This document shows, in pieces, positions 53,284 to 62,867 of a stretch of 64,000 bases of DNA. Location: the NCBI GenBank assembly GCA_016722375.1, contig JADKJG010000007.1, positions 186,001-250,000 of the forward strand, given 5' to 3'. The notes below the pieces were generated by a model. That model searched no databases. It was not told the DNA's origin and saw only the letters and a program-made list of their open reading frames with translations. Within the stretch, counting starts at the first letter, position 1. The number at the start of each line of letters is the position of its first letter. A program made the translations under genes and the position numbers. This DNA is from Bacteroidota bacterium (GTDB lineage Bacteria; Bacteroidota; Bacteroidia; Chitinophagales; LD1).

Positions 53284-54822
53284 TTACTCCTGCACTGCTA
53301 TCTTTTCAGCCACCATAGCTCCATTCTGTTGGCGAAACCAGATACCCTTTTTTAGATTTCTCTCCTGCAAAAAGCCCAATGCCTCTTCTCGCGTAGCAGC
53401 AGGGCGAATATTTCTTCCTGCATACCAAACCAATTGAGGTTCCGGGTCTTCTATATTGGCGAAAACAACTTCATCGGGCTTTGATTCTTTTTTAATTTGC
53501 TCGCCCCATACCTTATAATGAGTATCCGCTCCTGCTTTTTTGAAGAATGAAGGAGGATTTATCAAGTAGAATTGTCCCACCATAAGGAAAACAACCCCGG
53601 TAAGCCCCAACTGCATTCTAATCAAAGGGATAGTACCGCTCTTTTTTATCTTGTCATATAGCACGCCCAACAAGACACTGACAAAGAGCGAAGCATATAA
53701 AGCTGTAAAATCATGCTCGGAATAATTAAGAAAAACAATGTGGAGCAACAGAATAGGCAGTACAGAAAGCCAGATAAAGCGGTATCCATTCTCGCTGAAA
53801 ATTATCTTCAATTTTCTTCTGCTGATAGCCAACCAGATAAAAAACAGCACTAATCCATAAACAATAAAATAGTGTAGGGAGTAATTCACTACCAGCGACT
53901 TGAAAAGTTTCAGATAGGAAATCAAGAAATGAAACAATCCCTGATCGGTGGGTTCTACGCTGCCACGAATAGCATACCGGTTAATCATTTCCGTCAGATA
54001 AGCCATCGAACCATTGATCTGGGAATACTGATAGACTATTAGTTGCAATACAATAAACGTCACGATAACCGTGCTCCAAACTAAAACTCGGAATCCCCTA
54101 TTAGAACGAACGTGAAGCAGTGAATAGACCAGTACGCCAAAGGCAAAAAACACACCCAGCCAGGAAGTGTAAATCATCAGTCCCAGACAGGTTACATAAA
54201 AGAAAATGTATTTCAGCGAAGTAAATCTTTGCCGGATAATCATTTTCAATACGGTATAGACTCCGATAATAAAAAGCAGGTGTACGGCCATGTCGCTCAT
54301 ATACACATTGCTTTGAAACCACATAGTGACCGGCATGAAAATATACATCACAAAAGCCACAATCGCCGACCGGTAAGGATAGCTGCGCGCCCGAGTGAAA
54401 CTCAACAAGCAAACAATAAAATATACAAACAGGCCACTTAGAAAATGGAATGACAAATTCACAATTTGCAGCGGCAAAACATCTGGTCTGACATGAAGGA
54501 TTTTAAAAATAGCAAAGGGGAAATAGTAGGCAAAAGGCGGATGCGACACGTAGTAGTAGTTCCCTGCCTGATCTACCATTTTTCCTGAAGCATTCGCATG
54601 ATTGTTGATGAACTTATCTGCTTCGTTGTTATAAGTCATCACCGGATTGAATCCATATTTTTCAATACCGTTATCATACCAAATCTGCATAATGCGAAGT
54701 GAAAGAGCCGTACAGAATTCATGATGCTTCGACAAGGGTCTGTCCAGAAGAGGAACACGAACCAAGACCGAGAGAAGAAAAATGCCGAATAGTAAGGGGA
54801 ACGTTCTTTTAATAAACTGCAT
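53284..54822 (-). CDS. GT39/ArnT-like membrane glycosyltransferase
   Basis: 512 residues with about eleven to twelve membrane helices. The first loop after helix 1 carries acidic and histidine residues (LDRPLSKHHEFCTALSLRIM), the second holds YYYVSHPPFAYYFPFAIFKI; both fit the GT-C layout in which a loop near the first helix binds a polyprenyl-phosphate sugar. The soluble C-terminal ~90 residues (HYKVWGEQIKKESKPDEVVF) would be periplasmic. It probably transfers a sugar to a lipid or protein acceptor. A TATTTTCG box ahead of the ATG is a likely -7 element. The 53066-53283 gap holds only the palindrome GGGGTACCCC. Confidence 0.8.
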   Translation of the reverse strand: MQFIKRTFPLLFGIFLLSVLVRVPLLDRPLSKHHEFCTALSLRIMQIWYDNGIEKYGFNPVMTYNNEADKFINNHANASGKMVDQAGNYYYVSHPPFAYYFPFAIFKILHVRPDVLPLQIVNLSFHFLSGLFVYFIVCLLSFTRARSYPYRSAIVAFVMYIFMPVTMWFQSNVYMSDMAVHLLFIIGVYTVLKMIIRQRFTSLKYIFFYVTCLGLMIYTSWLGVFFAFGVLVYSLLHVRSNRGFRVLVWSTVIVTFIVLQLIVYQYSQINGSMAYLTEMINRYAIRGSVEPTDQGLFHFLISYLKLFKSLVVNYSLHYFIVYGLVLFFIWLAISRRKLKIIFSENGYRFIWLSVLPILLLHIVFLNYSEHDFTALYASLFVSVLLGVLYDKIKKSGTIPLIRMQLGLTGVVFLMVGQFYLINPPSFFKKAGADTHYKVWGEQIKKESKPDEVVFANIEDPEPQLVWYAGRNIRPAATREEALGFLQERNLKKGIWFRQQNGAMVAEKIAVQE

Positions 54823-54936
54823 GCCGAATAATTACCGACGAAAATAAAAAAGTCTCTTTGTTTGATTCAAAACCCTTCGTTAGAGTTTAGAAGGGCTTAA
54901 ACGATTTGATGGACTTAGTGTATCTATAGAGAGGAT

Positions 54937-57112
54937 TTACTTGACCCATTTGAGTCGTAAACTATTTCCCACTACGCTCACACTGCTCATAGCCATGGCG
55001 GCACCGGCAATCATCGGGTTCAACAAAAAGCCGGTGAAGGGATAAAGGATTCCGGCGGCAATCGGAATGCCAATGATGTTATAAATAAAAGCCCAAAAAA
55101 GATTCTGGTGAATGGTATTCACTGTCTGCTTGGAAAGTTTTATGGCCTCCGGTATTTTACCTAAATCGGAAGAGATGATCGTCATCTTAGCCACCTCCAT
55201 TGCTACATCGCTTCCCTTACCCATAGAAATGCTTACATCCGCCTGTGCCAGAGCCGTGCTGTCGTTTATTCCATCACCCACCATCGCTACTATTTTCCCT
55301 TTGGACTGTAACTGTTGGACAAAGGCCGATTTATCCTGAGGAAGCATTTCTCCTTTATAATGTTGTATGCCTGTTTGTGCTGCAATAGATTTCGCTGTGG
55401 CTTCGCTATCTCCAGTGAGCATGTACACCTCGATTTCCGATTGCTTGAGTTGCTCAATCGCTTTCGCTGAGTTTGATTTTATTTTATCTGCTATAGCAAT
55501 AACCGCCAAGGCCTTGAAGCTATCAGCAAACCAAATAACTGTTTTGGCATCGCGGCTCCATTCCTCTGCTCGATGGAGCAATTTTTCATTTTGCTCAATA
55601 TGGCTATCCGACAAGAACTTTGCATTTCCTACATAATATACTTCCGGCTCCTATCGTTGCTTTCACTCCTTTTCCGGTCACGCTTTCAAATCGTTTCAAA
55701 GGCATTGATTTTCTTTTACCCAGATGATGAACCACCGCTTCAGCAAGTGGGTGTTCAGATTGATTCTCCATACTGTATAGAATGTCAGATAGCTGCTCAT
55801 CCGAGCTTAACCATTCTACATTTGTAACGGTGGGTTTGCCCTCGGTAATCGTGCCTGTTTTATCCAGCACCACCACATTGACCTTCTTTGCGCGTTCCAA
55901 ACTTTCCGCATCTTTAATCAAGATTCCTCGCTCTGCTCCTTTCCCGATCCCCACCATAATAGCTGTGGGAGTGGCCAGCCCCAAAGCGCAAGGACAGGCA
56001 ATGACCAACACAGTGACCAACGCAAGTATTCCTTGAATCAATCCATTTTGCCCTCCGAATATCCACCATCCGGCAAAGGACAACAAGGCGATAAGAATAA
56101 CTATCGGAACAAAAACTCCGGCTATTTTATCTACCAGTTTCTGAACCGGTGCTTTGCTTCCCTGCGCCTCCTGGACCATCTTGATGATTTGCGCCAGCAT
56201 GGTCTCTCGGCCTACCTTCTCTGCTCTAAACTGAAAATTTCCTTTTTGGTTGATGGTACCGGCCCATACTCTTTCTCCTAATTTTTTTAATACCGGTACC
56301 GGTTCTCCGCTAATCATACTTTCATCCACATAAGATTCGCCGATGGTTACCGCGCCATCCACTGCAATTTTCTCTCCGGGTTTTACCATGATGATATTTC
56401 CCACTACTACACTTTCAATGGGTATTTGCGTTTGATTTGAATCATCGCGAACGACCGTGACTGTTTTGGGCTGCAAGCCAATTAGTTTTTTGATTGAGGA
56501 GGAGGTATTCCCTTTCGCCTTTTCTTCCAACATCTTACCTAAAAGGATAAAGGCAATAACCACCGCTGCTGCTTCAAAATATACATGTGCCTGCATTCCT
56601 TTTTCATTCCAGAAATGAGGGAACAACGTATTGAACATACTGAATAAATAGGCCGTACCCGTGCTAACAGCTACCAGCGTATCCATATTGGCAGACCGAT
56701 GTTTCGCCTGCTTCCATGCATTGATAAAAAAATCTTTCCCGAACCAAAGCACCACCGGAGTGGTAAGCACCCACATGATATAATTGCCATAAGGCATATC
56801 CATAAAGAACATACCAATGACCAGTACCGGTAAGGAAAAAAGAACTGCCCCAATCGTTTTTCTTCTCAGTTCTTGGAAACTCTTTTGATGTATGGCCTCC
56901 AGAGTTTCTGCCGCCTTATTGCTTTCCTCAATCAACAAATCATAACCTATGGATTGAACTGCTTTTTGCAATTCAAGTTCACCGATGACTTCCGGTTGGT
57001 ACTCAACACTCAACGTGGCGTTGGCAAAATTCACGGCCGCATTTACAACCCCTTTTTGCGACTTAATAATACTTTCCACACTGATCGCGCAGGAGGCACA
57101 ACTCATTTGCAA
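54937..57112 (-). pseudogene. copA: copper-exporting P1B-type ATPase, frameshifted
   Basis: The pieces together make a normal CopA: one heavy-metal domain (MSCASCAISVESII), membrane helices, SGEPVP actuator loop, the metal-translocating VIACPCALG, DKTGT phosphorylation site, SEHPLAEAVVHH and, in the second frame, MLTGDSEATA and MVGDGINDSTALA. The shift lies near 55630-55640: the first frame ends IGAGSILCRKCKVLVG, while the other continues YYVGNAKFLSDSHIEQ. One surplus base, or two missing, explains it. At the 5' end a T-run at 57124-57129 appears one base short: adding one joins KHSKK to TFPVLQMSCASCA and gives a GTG start at 57141. So the gene may be intact in the organism. Exports Cu(I) from the cytoplasm. 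Confidence 0.85.
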
Positions 57113-57158
57113 TACCGGAAAAGTTTTTTACTGTGTTTCACGTTTAATGATTAAGCAC

Positions 57159-58677
57159 CTACGGCAGCAACCTTCCATAAGAACGAGGAAACGGAATCGT
57201 TTCCCGAATATGTTGCAGGCCGCAAATCCATGCCACTAATCTTTCTAAGCCCAAGCCAAAACCGGCATGAGGGCACATTGCCGAACTTGCGCAAATCCAG
57301 ATACCATTCAAAAGGCTTCCATAGGAAGTTCGTGTTCTACGATTTTCTTTTCAATCTATCAATATCTGTCTCGCGCTCGCCACCGCCCACTACTTCTCCG
57401 TAACCTTCCGGCGCCAACAAATCCACTCCTTTCGCGTAGCCCTTATCTGTTTCATCTTCTTTCATGTAGAAAGCCTTCACCTCTTGCGGCCAGTTATAAA
57501 CCATCACCGGTTGTCCAAACATTTTTGTCAGCACCGTTTCATCACTTCCACCAAAATCATCACCCCGCTTAAAGTTCCTGGCACTATTCAGCCATAGCGG
57601 TATGTTGGCGAGTTTTTCATCTACGTCTTTCTCTTCCTGTTTCAGCTTATCAATTTTCGACTGGTTGAAATTGATTTCTCCTTTCTTCAATTCTCCGCCC
57701 GCAATCTTCTGCTCTCTTTCTTCAATCTCTTTTCTGATTCCCGATTTCTGACTTTTCAATTCTCCCTCCTCTCCTTCCAACATCTGCAAAGTTGTTCTAC
57801 CCTGCACTTCTTTTTCGCCGCGAATGACGCTTACCGCCTCTTCATATTTCATCCGAATAAAAGGCTGCTTCACTTGGTCAAGGAAGGTTGTATCTCGTTC
57901 CAGAACGGACAACTCCGTTTTGCATTTCTCCAACACACTGTTTACTACATACTGAATAAACTCTTCAATCAAATCCATATCCATTTTCAAATCATAGAAA
58001 GCCATTTCGGGTTCTATCATCCAAAATTCGGAAAGATGTCTTCTTGTCTTTGATTTCTCAGCGCGAAAGGTGGGGCCAAAGGTGTAAATCAAACCCTGTG
58101 CCATCGCCATCGCCTCACCGTATAGCTGTCCGGACTGTGAAAGATATGCCGGTTCACCGTAATAATCGGTTTCAAACAAAGTGGAGGTTCCTTCACAGGC
58201 ATTGCCAGTAAAGATAGGCGCATCCATCTGCACAAACCCTTTGTCTTGAAAGAACCGGTGGATGGAATAAATAATTTCATTGCGCACGCGCATAATTGCC
58301 CACTGTCTTTTGGAGCGCAGCCACAAATGGCGTTTGTCCATCAGAAAATCTACCCCGTGTTCTTTGGGTGTGATAGGATAGTCCACCGCTTCAGAAATAA
58401 TTTGCAGCGAAGTCACCTGCACCTCATAGCCCCCAAATTGCCGCTCGTCTTTCACGACCTTTCCTTTTAAAGAAAGTGAACTTTCCTGTCCCAGTTTTTT
58501 GACTGCTTCAAACAAATCATTGCCCACTACATTCAGGTCAATAATACATTGAACAAAACCGGTGCCATCGCGCAGGGTTAAAAACACCAGCCCTTTGCTG
58601 TCGCGCTTTTGTGCATTCCAGCCCCGCAATTCAATTTCACTTCCTTCTAACTTTGATATATCTTTGATGTACGCCAT
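57159..58677 (-). pseudogene. asnS: asparaginyl-tRNA synthetase, C-terminus scrambled by three indels
   Basis: Starting at 58677 (MAYIKDISKLEGSEIELRGW) the anticodon-binding OB fold and class II catalytic core are intact: GNACEGTSTLFETDYYGEPA, LSQSGQLYGEAMAMA, TFRAEKSKTRRHLSEFWMIE. The frame then ends early at RLKRKS (57337). The missing motif 3 region is present in other frames: KKIVEHELPME, then EWYLDLRKFGNV, then PHAGFGLGLERLVAWICGLQ and HIRETIPFPRSYGRLLP ending at 57159. The shifts coincide with homopolymers: the T-runs at 57343-57351, AAAA at 57310-57313 and GGG at 57271-57273. Loss of motif 3 would kill the enzyme, so sequence error is likely. An in-frame start 11 codons earlier (58710) is not used by homologues. 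Confidence 0.9.
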
Positions 58678-58895
58678 ATTCTCTTTTTTCGAGTGGGCGA
58701 ATATAGACACAATTAAAAAATATCAATCAGCCGCCCTCCCGCAATCTCTAAGGGCAATAAATTGGAGCACTATGATTTTCACTGTTTTTCCCCAAAACAG
58801 TCATTTCCAGTGATTTTGTACTGGATGAATAAGATTCATCGAAAGAGTTTAGTGGATAGTGATGTTGCTCGCTCAAATTACGACTATCTAAATAT

Positions 58896-59040
58896 TAGAC
58901 CTCTTCGGTAAATGAAAAGCAAATCTGTGGGCTAAAGCCTCAATCTCATTTCTTGTCAGTAACCCCATATTAAGTATGAGGTTAACACATGCCAAACAAC
59001 ATGGGCTTTATCCTTGAATGACATTTTCCGAAGAAGTCTA
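58896..59040. mobile_element. MITE-like element, copy 2 (145 bp)
   Basis: The left end TAGACCTCTTCGGTAAA is a diverged form of copy 1's end, and the right end ATTTTCCGAAGAAGTCTA is identical to copy 1. The interior differs from copy 1 and contains GGGCTAAAGCCT and GGGCTTTATCCT as imperfect direct repeats. It lies in the 398-bp gap between asnS and the divergent rpoN, 35 bp before the rpoN start. It may influence rpoN expression. Confidence 0.72.
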
Positions 59041-59075
59041 TTGAACTTACCCACTTAATTATTTAAACTTGCAAA

Positions 59076-60554
59076 GTGCTGAAACAAGGACTCTATCAGA
59101 AACAATTATTAAAACTATCGCCTCAGCAGATTCAACTCATGAAGCTGCTTCTGGTGCCTACCGCCAATTTGGAGCAGCGGATTAAAGAGGAATTGGAAAT
59201 CAATCCGGCATTAGAAGAGAGTGAGGGTGGGATGGAAGAAGAAGACATCACCCTAGCCGATGAACCAAGCGTTTCGTTGGAGTCGGAAAAAGAAAATGAG
59301 GCTGCCGACGAAGAAATAAAGATTGACGATGAGGTGGACATGAGCGAGTATTATGATGAAGATAATGAAGGGGTAGCGGAATATAAAACCGCCGACCCAA
59401 GTGCTGTTCACAATCCAGAGGATGAAAAGAAAACTATTCCGACATCGGTAGATTCTTCTTTTCACGAATATCTGGAATCGCAAGTAGGGATGTTGGATTT
59501 AGATGAACGGCAAAAACAGATTGCCTTGCAGTTGATCGGCAGCATAGATGATGATGGCTACCTGCGCCGCGAGCTGGATGCTGTGATAGATGATTTAGCT
59601 TTTGGTCAAAACATTCAGACCAACGTAGAAGAATTAAATCAGGTGCTGACAGAAATAAAGAAAATGGATCCCCCCGGTGTGGGCGCGCAGACGATTGAAG
59701 AGTGTCTATTGCTTCAGTTAATAAGGAAAGAAGATCCCGGCATTTATACAGAGAAAGCGATTTTGATACTCAAAAAACATTTCGATCTTTTTGCCAAAAG
59801 ACATTTTGAAAAACTACAGGAATTGTATGGTTTGGAGGATGAGCAGATGCGCTGGGTGATAGAAGAAATTACACAACTCAATCCCCGACCAGGAAGTGGC
59901 TTTACAGGCGAAACCAATCAAGCGAGGATTACCATCATTCCCGACTATATTTTGAGCAACAGCAGCGGTGAACTACAGGTTTCCCTTCACTCGGGCAATG
60001 CGCCTGAGTTACGCATCAGTAACCAATTCAAGGAAATGATTTCTGTTTACGAAAAGTCGAAAGATAAATCAAAGAGCCAGAAAGAAACCATGCAGTTTAT
60101 CAAACAAAAAATTGAAGCTGCCCGATGGTTTATTGATGCGATTCACACCCGTTATAATACCATGATGCAGGTGATGCAGACTATTTTAGAGTTACAGCAC
60201 GATTATCTTAGCACGGGCGATGAGACCCAGATAAAACCAATGATTTTAAAAGATATTGCCGACCGGATAAAAATGGATATTTCGACGGTGTCGCGTGTGG
60301 TAAGCAGTAAATATATAGAAACTGAATTCGGTACCATCCCGCTCAAATTCTTTTTTAGCGAAGGGGTTTCTACCGACAGCGGCGAAGATGCTTCTACTCG
60401 CGAGGTGAAGCGAATTGTGATAAATATAATTTCAGAAGAAGATAAGACGAACCCCATCAGCGATAAGGAATTAACCGATTTGCTGAATCAAAAGGGGTAT
60501 AACGTGGCGCGAAAAACAGTGGCTAAATACAGGAACAACTACATATTCCGGTAG
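59076..60554 (+). CDS. rpoN: RNA polymerase sigma-54 factor
   Basis: 492 residues from a GTG start (MLKQGLYQKQLLKLSPQQIQ). Region I is the glutamine/leucine-rich activator-responsive part; a long acidic region II follows (residues ~50-110: EEEDITLADEPSVSLESEKE); then the core-binding domain (ALQLIGSIDDDGYLRRELDA; MDPPGVGAQTIEECLLLQLI), the helix-turn-helix (DRIKMDISTVSRVVSSKYIE) and the C-terminal RpoN box ARKTVAKYR. It recognises -24/-12 promoters with AAA+ activators. It converges with rplL across a terminator. A MITE-like element lies just upstream. Confidence 0.95.
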   Translation: MLKQGLYQKQLLKLSPQQIQLMKLLLVPTANLEQRIKEELEINPALEESEGGMEEEDITLADEPSVSLESEKENEAADEEIKIDDEVDMSEYYDEDNEGVAEYKTADPSAVHNPEDEKKTIPTSVDSSFHEYLESQVGMLDLDERQKQIALQLIGSIDDDGYLRRELDAVIDDLAFGQNIQTNVEELNQVLTEIKKMDPPGVGAQTIEECLLLQLIRKEDPGIYTEKAILILKKHFDLFAKRHFEKLQELYGLEDEQMRWVIEEITQLNPRPGSGFTGETNQARITIIPDYILSNSSGELQVSLHSGNAPELRISNQFKEMISVYEKSKDKSKSQKETMQFIKQKIEAARWFIDAIHTRYNTMMQVMQTILELQHDYLSTGDETQIKPMILKDIADRIKMDISTVSRVVSSKYIETEFGTIPLKFFFSEGVSTDSGEDASTREVKRIVINIISEEDKTNPISDKELTDLLNQKGYNVARKTVAKYRNNYIFR

Positions 60555-60601
60555 CTAGGTTGCGAAGAGTTCTTTAAAGCGGAAATAAATTTAGAGACAT
60601 A

Positions 60602-60627
60602 AAAACCCCGAACAAAGCCGGGGTTTT
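60602..60627. terminator. hairpin terminator between rpoN and rplL
   Basis: AAAACCCCG (60602-60610) pairs with CGGGGTTTT (60619-60627) over an AACAAAGC loop. A and T tracts on the two sides allow it to work for both convergent genes. Confidence 0.88.
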
Positions 60628-60649
60628 CAATTAGATGATGAAATGAGAT

Positions 60650-61027
60650 TTACTTAACCTCTACTTCAGCTCCTGCGTCCTCCAATTTCTTCTTGAGGTC
60701 TTCGGCAGTTGCCTTATCTACTTTCTCTTTGATTGGTTTTGGAGCGCCATCAACTAAATCCTTAGCTTCTTTCAAGCCCAGGCCAGTCAAATCTTTAACC
60801 AACTTCACCACGTTCAATTTTTGAGCGCCGGCTGCTTTCAGAATTACATCGAATTCTGTCTTTTCAGCCACTGCACCTGCACCGCCACCTGCCGGGCCTG
60901 CTACCATTGCAACTGCTGCTGCTGCTGGCTCGATACCGTAATCTGCTTTCAAAATGGTTGCGAGTTCTTGAACGTCTTTTACAGACAAGTTCACTAATTG
61001 TTCTGCTAATGTTTTTAAATCTGCCAT
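60650..61027 (-). CDS. rplL: 50S ribosomal protein L7/L12
   Basis: 125 residues. N-terminal dimer domain (MADLKTLAEQLVNLSVKDVQ), alanine/glycine hinge (AAVAMVAGPAGGGAGAVAEK) and C-terminal factor-binding domain (KTEFDVILKAAGAQKLNVVK; GLGLKEAKDLVDGAPKPIKE). It forms the ribosome stalk that recruits translation GTPases. The gene is alone: rplJ is not upstream and rpoB is not downstream, unlike the near-universal rplKAJL-rpoBC order. It has its own promoter about 145 bp upstream and a terminator behind it. Confidence 0.97.
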   Translation of the reverse strand: MADLKTLAEQLVNLSVKDVQELATILKADYGIEPAAAAVAMVAGPAGGGAGAVAEKTEFDVILKAAGAQKLNVVKLVKDLTGLGLKEAKDLVDGAPKPIKEKVDKATAEDLKKKLEDAGAEVEVK

Positions 61028-61170
61028 GTTATCTGTTTTTTATTTTGTTAAACCATATTGTGCTTTCCTGATACGTTCGCCTAAATGTTCTCACACACAT
61101 CGGTAAACTTATCCTGAAAGAACGACCCCGGTTTCGATTAAAGTTGGAAGCAATTCCGAAAACGGGACGG

Positions 61171-61200
61171 CAAAAGTAAAATTTCCAACCAGTTATACAA
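61171..61200 (-). promoter_or_regulatory. Bacteroidota-type promoter for rplL
   Basis: On the minus strand TTG (61198-61200) is followed after 19 bp by TACTTTTG (61171-61178), a full TAnnTTTG box. The GGACGGCAAAAGTA string is the same as at the rpsL promoter. The ~140-nt leader before the rplL ATG is long and could fold, so leader regulation is possible. Confidence 0.8.
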
Positions 61201-61412
61201 ATATTTGTTCGGGACAAAAATAGGGATATGCGTTTCCAATCAATATTCGGGTATAATAATCTGCTTACACCGTTTAAGAATTATTAGCCCGACAGAAGTC
61301 GGAACTATCCAAGCAAAAACCAGGGATTCAATGTAAAATGGCAGCACGAAAGTAAATGCTTGGCAAATTATCTGGCTGCTTAAATCTGGTCAGGGACACC
61401 TATTTTTATCTG

Positions 61413-61643
61413 TTTTGATGTAAAAAGAGGCCGTTTGAAGCAAAACAGTTCGCGTTTGCATATAAACGTGAACTGTTTTGGTGCAAACGCGAGCTGTTTT
61501 GGTGCGAATAGATCAGGTTTGAGTGCGAACAGCATCTGTCTTGATGCAAACAGATGCTATTTTGGTCCATTTCGAAAGTGTTTTGATGCAGACACGTTCT
61601 GTTTGCATCAAAACACTTCAAGTTTGTATCAGATCATCATTGC
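61413..61643. repeat. 21-bp pitch degenerate tandem array E, upstream of the rplL promoter
   Basis: Eleven units start every 21 bp from 61413 to 61623. The core TTTTGGTGCAAAC / TTTTGATGCAGAC is the same as in array B; the unit at 61602 has the inverted form GCATCAAAA. No indel. The array begins about 213 bp upstream of the rplL promoter. The rest of the gap (61644-62461, about 820 bp) is AT-rich with no convincing gene; a 63-codon minus-strand frame at 62199-62390 has no supporting feature. Confidence 0.9.
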
Positions 61644-62461
61644 AGGGGTGTAAAAGCCGGTTAATCAGGTATTAGAACTGTCAGCACTCATCCGCAGATG
61701 AGATGGATTCTATCCATTTGGAAGATGTCGGCATACATTTTTGTAGCCAGCATCTTCTTAAAGAACAGAAGCCGCCCTCACTATTACTATGCTCCTCCTT
61801 AACTTAACGGCATAGCATTTCAGGATTGAACAAACGCCATCGGATATGAGCTATGTGTGTATGAATCCTTCGGATTCAATACAAGCATCGGATACAAGAA
61901 AACCTCCATCTTGAATTATGAAAAGGTCTATTAAACAGTGGCACCCAAGTATTTTGACTATGCCCAGATTACACAAGTAGGAATTTGCGATATTCGTCAA
62001 TAACTACATGGACTTATTCCTTCGTACATTTCCTTAAAACTAAAGAATTCCGCTCGAATAGGCGGTTTTCATTCAATAAACATGCATTTTTGATGTCAAA
62101 ACACATGTTTTGCAACATTTTAATAAAAGAATGATTGTGGTTTTTCGTCTAATTCAATAAAATCTGGTGGAATTGTTAAAAATCGAACAGCAACCTGTCT
62201 ATCTAAGGGCCATGGAATACGGCAAAAAACAACAATAACTGATTGCCCCGCAAATGTTTACAGCCGACCAAGCAATAGGACATAGCTTATGTTTAACTTT
62301 ATCAATACATATACTGGAATGGGTTTTTAACATAAACTCAGCATTAATTATTGCAAGTTTGTAGTCCGGCACATGTTTAAAGAGACGCAAAGCATGAATT
62401 TTTGTAAAACATGAAAGGAAGCTAATAGAATCAGAATTAAAGAACAGAAAAATAAGGAATT

Positions 62462-62713
62462 ATGAAACGGAGACCAAAACTTAGAGTCATTGAAATGAAA
62501 TTGGGAAGAAATCAGGCAGTCGGTATGGCTGATTTTGAAAACAATAATATCCTAGTTGATCCTCGTCAAAAACCTTACGAGTATCTTAATACTATGGTGC
62601 ATGAATTGATTCATCACATGGCTCCAACCTGGAGTGAAACGAGAGTTATCTGGTGGGCGGGAAGAATCTCGCGCTTCTTGTGGGTTCATAATTACCGGCA
62701 GGTGAAGCAATAG
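62462..62713 (+). CDS. small SprT-like zinc metallopeptidase domain protein
   Basis: 83 residues. MADFENNNILVDPRQKPYEY is followed by LNTMVHELIHHMAPTWSE, an HExxHH zinc-peptidase motif, and then RVIWWAGRISRFLWVHNYRQ. The arrangement DPRQ - HE-x-x-H - E-x-x-V - LW - YR is that of the small metallopeptidase-like proteins found in phages and bacteria. Partner and substrate are unknown. It stands alone after an 820-bp gene-free stretch. Confidence 0.65.
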   Translation: MKRRPKLRVIEMKLGRNQAVGMADFENNNILVDPRQKPYEYLNTMVHELIHHMAPTWSETRVIWWAGRISRFLWVHNYRQVKQ

Positions 62714-62867
62714 GGAGTTTTCCATTTCTCAATTTTATTTAAGTTTATTGTGGTGTCTGAATAATATTTATATTTGGACATGTTGGTTGCTATTGTGGAG
62801 GGCAACGTAACTCAATGGGACAACTGGTTTTTGTTTTAATTTATCTCCGTACAATGATAGGGCGCGC

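Noticed and set aside
61028..61170. Possible L10-type leader or tRNA-like fold in the rplL leader
   Set aside because: The leader is long and could fold, but no defined RNA family structure could be drawn with confidence.
61406..61653. Frames on both strands across array E
   Set aside because: Same reason as for the other arrays: open because the repeat is 21 bp.
62199..62390. 63-codon minus-strand frame before the small metallopeptidase
   Set aside because: No supporting motif; AT-rich gap.
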